From the NCBI RefSeq assembly GCF_033978795.1, contig NC_084618.1:72735433-72799432 (forward strand): a stretch of DNA of 64,000 nt, in the 5' to 3' direction. The notes below the pieces were generated by a model, which saw only the letters and a program-made list of their open reading frames with translations, did not search any database and was not told where the DNA came from. The stretch's first letter is position 1. The number at the start of each line of letters is the position of its first letter. A program made the translations under genes and the position numbers. The stretch comes from Nerophis ophidion. Lineage: Eukaryota > Chordata > Actinopteri > Syngnathiformes > Syngnathidae. Positions 61,401 to 64,000 of the stretch are shown here, piece by piece.

Positions 61401-64000
61401 CCAACAGTTTAAGAACAACATTTCTCAACAAGTTATTGCAAGGAATTTAGGGATTCCACCATCTACGGTCTGTAATATCATCAAAAGGTTCAAGAGAAAT
61501 CACCGCACGTAAGCGATGATATTACGGACCTTTGATCCCTCAGGCGGTACTGCGCCAAAAAGCGCCATCAGTGTGTAAAGAATATCACCACTTGGGCTCA
61601 TGAACAGTTCAGCAAAGCACTGTCAGTAACTACAGTTCGTTGCTACGTCTGTAAGTGCAAGTTAAAACTGTTTTATGCAAAGCCAAAGCCATTTATCAAC
61701 AACACCCTGAAACGCCGCTGGCTTCGCTGGGCCTGAGCTCATCTCAGATGGACTGATGCAAAGCGGAAAGGTTTTCTGTAGTCTTGACGAGTCCACATTT
61801 CCAAATTGTTTTTGGAAACTGTGAACGTTGTGTCCTCTGGACCAAAGAGGAAAAGAACCATCCGGACTGTTATAAGCGCAAAGTTCAAAAGCCAGCATCT
61901 GTCATGGTATGGGGGTGTATTAGTGCCCAAGGCATGGGTAACTTACACATCTGTGAAGGCACCATTAAGGATGAAAGGTTCATCCAGGTTTTGGAGCAAC
62001 ATATGTTGTCATCTAAGCAATGTTATCATGGACGCCCCTGCTTCATAGTAAAAGAGTGCGAGTACTAGACTGGCCTGCCTGTAATCCAGACATGTCTCCA
62101 ATTGAAAATGTTTGGCGCTTAAAATATGACAACAGAGACCCCGGACTGTTGAACAACTTAAGCTGTACATCAAACAAGAATTGGAAATAATTCCACCTAA
62201 AAAGCTTCAAAAATAGGTCTCCTCCGTTCCCAAATGTTTACTGAGTGTTGTTAAAAGGAAAGGCCATGTAACACATTGGTAAAAATGCCCCTCTGCCAAA
62301 AGGGGCAGCTTTGGCTGCTGCCCCTGCGACCCAAGCCCAGATAAGCGGTAGAAGATGGATGGATGGATTATTACACAAAGAAAAAGTTGTATACACATGT
62401 GTTATACATCAGTCTCATAGTAATAACAGTTGTAAAGTGGCTTGGGCATTTTATAAGGATGCCTTACTGTGAGCTCCTCCCGGATGGCAGAGCTTCTCAC
62501 CCTATCTCTAAGGGAGAGCCCCGCCACACGGCGGAGGAAACTCATTTCGGCCGCTTGTACCCGTGATCTTATCCTTTCGGTCATGACCCAAAGCTCATGA
62601 CCATAGGTGAGGATGGGAACGTAGATCGACCGGTAAATTGAGAGCTTTGCCTTCCGGCTCAGCTCCTTCTTCACCACAACGGATCGGTACAACGTCCGCA
62701 TTACTGAAGACGCCGCACCGATCTGCCTGTCGATCTCACGATCCACTCTTCCCCCACCCGTGAACAAGACTCCTCGGTACTTGAACTCCTCCACTTGGGG
62801 CAGGGTCTCCTCCCCAACCCGGAGATGGCACTCCACCCTTTTCCGGGCGAGAACCATGGACTCGGACTTGGAGGTGCTGATTCTCATTCCGGTCGCTTCA
62901 CACTCGGCTGCGAACCAATCCAGTGAGAGCTGAAGATCCCGGCCAGATGAAGCCATCAGGACCACATCATCTGCAAAAAGCAGAGACCCAATCCCGTGGC
63001 CACCAAACCGTATCCCCTCAACGCCTTGGCTGCACCTAGAAATTCTGTCCATAAAAGTTATGAACAGAATCGGTGACAAAGGACAGCCTTGGCGGAGTTG
63101 TAGGTCTAAGTGAGACCTACATAGAGGTTTTTGTTTCAGGTCCCTCCAACATTCCTCCCGGAAATTACAAGCAGTTTTGTATGTGTTTTCTTCCTAGGAG
63201 CAGTTGTGTCTGTGTTTTATTCCTAGGGGGCGCTAAAGCGCAATTTTGAGTTTTGGGGTTAGGTTTTTTTATTAGAACGCAATTTTCGCCAGTCCTGATG
63301 TGTGTGTCCTTCTTCCTGCTGGAAAACATTGAGGTGATTGACTTGTGTAAGAGAGCGCCCTCTGCTGGATTAAATACTGCGGCACTTTTGTGTTTTCTGG
63401 GCTTCACGGTGGCAGAGGGGTTAGTGCGTCTGCCTCACAATACGAAGGTCCTGCAGTCCTGGGTTGAAATCCAGGCTCGGGATCTTTCTGTGTGGAGTTT
63501 GCATGTTCTCCCCGTGAATGCGTGGGTTCCCTCCGGGTACTCCGGCTTCCTCCCACTTCCAAAGACATGCACCTGGGGATAGGTTGATTGGCAACACTAA
63601 ATTGGCCCTAGTGTGTGAATGTGAGTGTGATTGTTGTCTGTCTATCTGTGTTGGCCCTGCGATGAGGTGGCGACTTGTCCAGGGTGTACCCCGCCTTCCG
63701 CCCGATTGTAGCTGAGATAGGCGCCAGCGCCCCCCGCGACACCGAAAGGGAATAAGCGGTAGAAAATGGATGGATGGATGGATTTTGTGTTTTCTCCCTG
63801 CAGATAGTGCCATCAAAAAGAAAATACTCCAAAAATGTTTTGAATGCATCAGGTGAAGAAGAATGTAACGCTACTTTTGTGAATGTGTCATTAAGAGGCG
63901 GTCATGCAGTGCTGGATGATGGCCTGGACTTGGGCTACGTGGAGGACGGGACGCCGTGTGGACCCAACATGATGTGTCTGGAACGCCGCTGCCTCCCGGT
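28172..64000 (+). CDS. adam11: ADAM11-like inactive disintegrin-metalloprotease (3' end outside window)
   Basis: A type I membrane ADAM of the ADAM11/22/23 group, which acts as a receptor or adhesion protein at synapses (LGI ligands) and not as a protease. Exons: 28172-28229, 31099-31235, 32514-32590, 32708-32774, 39523-39605, 42106-42163, 45177-45234, 45446-45588, 47931-48005, 49634-49705, 54951-55117, 55187-55271, 55337-55427, 56650-56701, 56826-56925, 58346-58417, 58488-58580, 58647-58727, 58790-58840, 58926-58989, 60194-60299, 60370-60489 and 63896-64000. Phase is continuous and 671 residues are visible. Order: signal peptide (1-20), prodomain, RRLKR furin-type site (222-226), metalloprotease domain, disintegrin domain, Cys-rich domain. 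GRTFMGRRSEAAYVGGVCS and CCKKCTLTHNAMC resemble ADAM11 more than ADAM22 or ADAM23 as recalled. The EGF, transmembrane and tail exons lie beyond 64000. Confidence 0.93.
28629..29045 (-). mobile_element. pogo-like MITE copy 1
   Basis: TIRs CTGTATTTCCTTGAATTGCC and its near complement at 29024-29045, flanked by TA. The minus strand carries a fragment reading ADFNT then KIKSYSVGFKVQAYIT, which resembles the N-terminal DNA-binding start of pogo/CENP-B-type transposases. It is 417 bp and lies in adam11 intron 1. Confidence 0.65.
29558..29975 (+). mobile_element. pogo-like MITE copy 2
   Basis: 418 bp, inverted relative to copy 1, again TA-flanked. An ATG (MEEADFNTGNLKSHKGKK) begins the transposase-like fragment, which continues KIKSYSVGFKVQAYIT. 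Copies 1 and 2 form an inverted pair about 510 bp apart. Confidence 0.65.
29976..30870. other. adam11 intron 1, no gene recognised
   Basis: AT-rich sequence with a fragment (about 30705-30780) of an ATATCGG-type repeat. A possible acceptor at 30433 opens a frame of about 48 codons that does not match ADAM11 and lacks a good donor. Confidence 0.4.
30876..31005 (+). mobile_element. V-SINE-like 3' fragment with internal 33-bp duplication
   Basis: The block CGCCTTCCGCCCGATTGTAG through GATAGGCGC occurs twice in tandem, followed by GCGGTAGAAAATGGATGG. It ends about 95 bp before adam11 exon 2. Confidence 0.75.
31595..32385. repeat. degenerate minisatellite, period about 55-60 bp
   Basis: About 13 diverged units with core AAAGATC then CTATATGACAAGAGC then GGACCTACTGCAAAAACACC. 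Units vary in length and are A/T shifted. It occupies most of the second half of adam11 intron 2. Confidence 0.75.
33152..33398. repeat. TA/GTAT-rich microsatellite
   Basis: Mixed TATG, GTGTATAT and TA runs in adam11 intron 4. Overlapping ORFs on both strands are repeat artefacts. Confidence 0.9.
33640..34090. repeat. LINE-like tail followed by TA/ACAT microsatellite
   Basis: AATTTTCCTGAAGGAATCAA then TAAAGTA and TCTATCTA is a typical fish LINE 3' end, running directly into about 370 bp of TA and ATACACATAT repeats. Confidence 0.75.
34101..34378 (+). mobile_element. pogo-like MITE copy 3, split by a SINE tail
   Basis: Starts CAGTATTTCCTTGAATTGCC like the copies at 28629 and 29558. It is interrupted at about 34279-34345 by a reverse V-SINE-like 3' tail (CCATCCATCC then CTACCGCTTATTCCC), then resumes at GGTAATTTGAAATCGC and stops. 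Confidence 0.7.
34737..34866. repeat. TA-rich microsatellite
   Basis: TA with GTGT interruptions, immediately before a SINE. Confidence 0.9.
34868..35196 (-). mobile_element. SINE-like repeat, reverse orientation
   Basis: Tail (AATAATAATAATTGATTAG then GCGCTTTTCTATTG) at the low coordinate and a tRNA-like B box in reverse (GAACCTGCAACCC) at the high one. It contains the fish repeat text GGTGGTGGTAAGCTACATC. Confidence 0.65.
35195..35428. repeat. (TA)n microsatellite
   Basis: About 230 bp of TA with a few TATG steps. It abuts the transposon that starts at 35431. Confidence 0.95.
35431..36193 (-). mobile_element. non-autonomous DNA transposon, TAGGGCTGCAAATC family, copy 2
   Basis: Starts TAGGGGTGTGGG and ends AGATTCGCAGCCCTA, the reverse of the copy at 16921-17682, and 763 bp against 762 bp. 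Flanked on both sides by TA microsatellite. Confidence 0.75.
36240..37340. other. low-repeat part of adam11 intron 4
   Basis: Apart from a short CA run (about 37161-37200), no repeat family from this window is seen, especially at 36480-36950. There is no convincing ORF. It is a candidate place for conserved intronic regulatory sequence. Confidence 0.3.
37347..37618 (-). mobile_element. tRNA-derived SINE (CACCCCCTGGGAGG family)
   Basis: Reading the minus strand, the head has A box TGGCCTACTGG and B box GAGTTCAAACCCC; the tail ends in CA repeats and TTTAACAT. Full relatives are at 38270 and 59168. Confidence 0.75.
37855..38203. repeat. local 350-bp duplication, copy 1
   Basis: Shares TGTACAC(T/C)AACCTTTTTGTC at its start and GCTGATGCTTCACATTTCTA at its end with 39053-39380, about 1.2 kb away in the same intron. 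Confidence 0.7.
38270..38570 (-). mobile_element. tRNA-derived SINE (CACCCCCTGGGAGG family)
   Basis: Minus-strand head with TGGCCTAGTGGTTAGAATG and GAGTTCAAATCCC boxes, then the shared body and a CA-rich end at about 38290. Confidence 0.78.
38591..38992. mobile_element. Tc1-like element, internally deleted (402 bp), TA flanked
   Basis: Left CAGTAAAGGCCGGAAGGTTG and right AACTTTTGGCCTGTACTC are inverted ends, extended by GTTTTCTTTATTTTCATGAC and its complement. A middle piece (TACCTCTTGAAGCTCATCGA) resembles a Tc1 transposase C-terminus remnant. Confidence 0.75.
39053..39380. repeat. local 350-bp duplication, copy 2
   Basis: Direct-orientation partner of 37855-38203. The two copies differ at many sites and by indels, so the duplication is old. 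It ends about 140 bp before adam11 exon 5. Confidence 0.7.
39843..40745 (+). mobile_element. hAT-like 0.9-kb element, copy 1
   Basis: CAGGGGCGCTCACAC to GCCCACCCCTG, flanked by a perfect 8-bp duplication CCTTAAAG (39835-39842 and 40746-40753). Relatives at 50246 and 52781. Only short scattered ORFs. Confidence 0.85.
40754..42105. other. rest of adam11 intron 5
   Basis: AT-rich, including TTTTAAAATATAAATAC-type text near 41150 that resembles the repeats at 44450 and 55840. No gene or delimited element seen. Confidence 0.4.
42164..42938. other. low-repeat start of adam11 intron 6
   Basis: 42170-42560 matches no other repeat in the window and contains homeodomain-like text (GATCAATTATGC). Candidate conserved non-coding block only; no gene. 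Confidence 0.25.
42939..43908 (+). mobile_element. Tc1/mariner-like transposon copy B, 3' truncated
   Basis: Left end CAAAACCCAAAACCAGTGAA, then the transposase start (KNNISQLAIARNLEIS-type helix-turn-helix) with stops and frameshifts. It breaks off after GGTATGGGGGTGTATTAGTG. No 3' TIR. Confidence 0.85.
44450..44870. repeat. AT-rich degenerate repeat in adam11 intron 6
   Basis: Repeated TGTAATAAAAAT(A/G)TTTT, ATGTATACATTATTT and AAATAGTATAAA pieces about 200 bp apart. Similar text recurs at 55840-56580 in another intron. Confidence 0.5.
46105..47665 (-). mobile_element. Tc1/mariner-like transposon copy C, nearly full length but dead
   Basis: Minus-strand transposase fragments: an N-terminal helix-turn-helix (CEQIVEQFKNNISQRAIARN) at 47272-46997 and a catalytic-core piece (VMVWGCISAQGMGNLHICEG, then HGRPCLFQQDNANH) at 46826-46542. 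Frameshifts separate them. About 1.56 kb with both ends present. Confidence 0.88.
47931..56925 (+). CDS. adam11: adam11 exons 9-15: catalytically dead metalloprotease domain
   Basis: Starts with the reprolysin strand ETKYIELMVVNDHEL (exon 9) and continues through FAKAVVNMADA and IYKEQLNTRIVLVAMETW. Exon 13 holds the place of the zinc site. Active ADAMs have HExxHxxGxxH; here the matching residues are Q373, S374, Q377, G380 and R383. All three zinc-binding His and the catalytic Glu are lost while the Gly is kept. This fits the known inactive ADAM11/22/23 group. Introns 11 and 12 are only 69 and 65 bp; intron 10 (5.2 kb) and intron 13 (1.2 kb) are repeat-rich. Confidence 0.92.
48500..49135. repeat. 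TA/GTAT microsatellite cluster
   Basis: Several hundred bases of TA with TATG, TAGATA and GTGTGTA variants in adam11 intron 9. A near-duplicate phrase (CAGTATGTACTGTATATATG) occurs at about 48804 and 49044. Confidence 0.93.
49186..49293. repeat. 108-bp inverted-ended mini-repeat between microsatellites
   Basis: Left GTGTGGGGAAAAATCACAA and right TTGTGATTTTTCCCCACAC are perfect inverted arms around about 65 bp containing CTCAATTGTCAGGA. TA microsatellites flank it on both sides. Confidence 0.7.
49294..49480. repeat. (TA)n/(GT)n microsatellite
   Basis: TA runs around a GTATGTATGTGTGTG centre, ending about 150 bp before adam11 exon 10. Confidence 0.93.
50246..51115 (+). mobile_element. hAT-like 0.9-kb element, copy 2
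   Basis: CAGGGGTGCCCACAC to GGGCACCCCTG, flanked by CTCTAGAG (50238-50245) and CTCTAGAT (51116-51123), 7 of 8 matching. In adam11 intron 10. Confidence 0.85.
51177..51549 (+). mobile_element. V-SINE/DANA-like SINE
   Basis: tRNA-like head (GGGGTTAGTGCATCTGCC, then GGGTTCAATCTC), GTGGAGTTTGCATGTTCTCC core, GATGGATGGA tail. TGTTTCCACA precedes and follows it, consistent with a target duplication. Confidence 0.85.
52008..52326 (-). mobile_element. non-LTR retrotransposon 3' fragment
   Basis: Minus strand encodes MRWFGHLVRMPPERFSKEVF, then GRPRTLWEDYVSLLAWERLG, as in the element at 5068, with (CATC)n at its 3' end. Confidence 0.85.
52781..53698 (-). mobile_element. hAT-like 0.9-kb element, copy 3
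   Basis: CAGGGGTGCCCATTACG to GTGGGCACCCCTG, flanked by a perfect duplication CCATAAAT (52773-52780 and 53699-53706). Inverted relative to copy 2, 1.7 kb away in the same intron. Confidence 0.88.
53931..54858 (+). mobile_element. Tc1/mariner-like transposon copy D, internally deleted
   Basis: Left CCCCAAAACCATGAAGTTGG. The helix-turn-helix segment is readable (NNIFQRAIARNLRISPSTVC). The sequence jumps from AAGAGGAAAAGAACCATC straight to the right end near 54811. It ends about 90 bp before adam11 exon 11. Confidence 0.85.
55840..56580. repeat. AT-rich degenerate repeat in adam11 intron 13
   Basis: At least four diverged units of about 130-180 bp with TTTTTGTGTTTT, TAAAAATATTTTT and AAATAGTA pieces; similar to 44450-44870. 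Confidence 0.5.
57218..58254. mobile_element. 1.04-kb DNA transposon with TTAA target site
   Basis: Ends AGGCCTACTGAAA and TTTCAGTAGGCCT are perfect 13-bp inverted repeats flanked by TTAA on both sides (57214-57217, 58255-58258), as in piggyBac or Kolobok elements. No intact transposase; a minus-strand 83-residue ORF (57754-58005) has no recognised family. Confidence 0.85.
58346..64000 (+). CDS. adam11: adam11 exons 16-23: disintegrin and cysteine-rich domains (partial)
   Basis: Exon 16 opens the disintegrin domain (PPECGNGYVELGEECDCGS) and exons 17-18 complete it; the adhesion loop reads CREAVNDCDIPETC, so there is no RGD. Exons 19-22 make the cysteine-rich region (GRCYGGRCKTRD, DRFCYEKLNAEGTEKGNC), with an NVT sequon in exon 22. 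Exon 23 (GGHAVLDDGLDLGYVEDG) runs off the window after CGPNMMCLERRCLP. Introns 16 to 19 are 70, 66, 62 and 85 bp. Exon 23 is assigned to an AAG acceptor ending at 63895 because only that site keeps phase with exon 22. Confidence 0.9.
59054..59160 (-). mobile_element. V-SINE-like 3' tail fragment
   Basis: (CATC)n, then CCTTATTCCCTTTGGGGTCG and TACACCCTGGACAAGTAG in reverse orientation. Confidence 0.72.
59168..59466 (-). mobile_element. tRNA-derived SINE (CACCCCCTGGGAGG family)
   Basis: Same body as 38270-38570, with the minus-strand B box GAGTTCAAACCCC; the tRNA head is cut short at about 59466. Confidence 0.75.
59467..60060. mobile_element. hAT-like repeat fragment
   Basis: Starts AGGAGTCACCAACGCGGTGC with GGTAGCCCGTAAGGACC and GTAGCCCGCTGGCC, a frequent teleost repeat text, then AT-rich sequence. 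No right end was identified before exon 21. Confidence 0.45.
60729..62297 (+). mobile_element. Tc1/mariner-like transposon copy E, with nested insertion
   Basis: Left AAAACCCATAACCAGTGAAG. Readable transposase pieces include QQFKNNISQQVIARNLGIP and VMVWGCISAQGMGNLHICEG. It is broken at 61079-61345 by another retroelement tail and cut at its 3' end by a LINE tail. Confidence 0.87.
61079..61345 (-). mobile_element. retroelement 3' end nested in Tc1-like copy E
   Basis: Starts ATCAATCAATCAATGTTTAT then ATATAGCC, and contains TCTCAAAGGACTGCACAAAT and the CCAGTGGGACGCCAGTGA block, a fish LINE/SINE 3' end in reverse orientation. It splits the transposon at CAGTCATTT/ACAAACAGGGATG. Confidence 0.7.
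62298..62370 (+). mobile_element. LINE 3' tail fragment
   Basis: GCTGCTGCCCCTGCGACCC, then AGATAAGCGGTAGAAGATGG and GATGGATGG, matching the 3' end of the LINE at 5068-6291. Confidence 0.7.
62476..63110 (-). mobile_element. non-LTR retrotransposon fragment (reverse transcriptase)
   Basis: Minus strand is open for 225 residues (63079-62402 including flank): SPILFITFMDRISRCSQG, then FADDVVLMASSGRDLQLSLD and YVPILTYGHELWVMTE. Same family as 5068-6291 but without its 5' part or 3' end. Confidence 0.88.
63403..63784 (+). mobile_element. V-SINE/DANA-like SINE inserted at a splice acceptor
   Basis: Full structure: tRNA-like head (GGGGTTAGTGCGTCTGCC), V-type core, GGATGG tail. TTTTGTGTTTTCT occurs on both sides (before 63400 and at 63783-63795), so the target duplication lies in the pyrimidine tract of the acceptor ending at 63803. 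Confidence 0.85.

Overview
The window looks like a repeat-rich stretch of a ray-finned (teleost) fish nuclear genome. Genes have GT-AG introns, some only 60-90 bp long. The spaces between and within them hold tRNA-derived SINEs, LINE tails ending in GATG repeats, Tc1/mariner and hAT-like DNA transposons and long (TA)n/(GT)n microsatellites. The species cannot be named from this sequence.

Three genes are supported, all on the + strand. gjc1 (connexin 45) has its whole coding region in one exon at 13563-14900. dbf4b (activating subunit of Cdc7 kinase) is rebuilt here as 12 coding exons between 17943 and 26870. adam11 (catalytically inactive, neuronal-type ADAM) has 23 exons from 28172 to the end of the window, where it is cut off before its EGF, transmembrane and tail exons. 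Every intron was placed by hand from splice sites, and reading phase closes across every junction of both multi-exon genes. The three genes are unrelated in function, so what links them is old shared synteny. As recalled, GJC1, DBF4B and ADAM11 are also neighbours on human 17q21, and DBF4-ADAM22 on 7q21 is the paralogous pair.

Layout: 1-4110 is a locally duplicated array holding three identical 57-bp exon-like cassettes. 4130-13550 is repeats and transposons. 13552-14900 is gjc1. 14901-17900 is its 3' side plus a transposon. 17943-26870 is dbf4b, with most transposons in its 4.6-kb fourth intron. 27030-27480 is low-repeat spacer. 28172-64000 is adam11, whose introns hold most of the remaining transposons, two mutually inverted Tc1-like copies around exons 7-8, a degenerate minisatellite of about 58 bp period, and several kilobases of TA-rich microsatellite.

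No rRNA, genuine tRNA, CRISPR array or prokaryotic-style operon was seen. The best leads are the triplicated 57-bp cassette, the strong but out-of-phase acceptor with a SINE inserted in its pyrimidine tract just before adam11 exon 23, the inverted transposons around adam11 exons 7-8, the start-stop uORF of adam11, and several non-autonomous transposon families that can be delimited by TIR and TSD.
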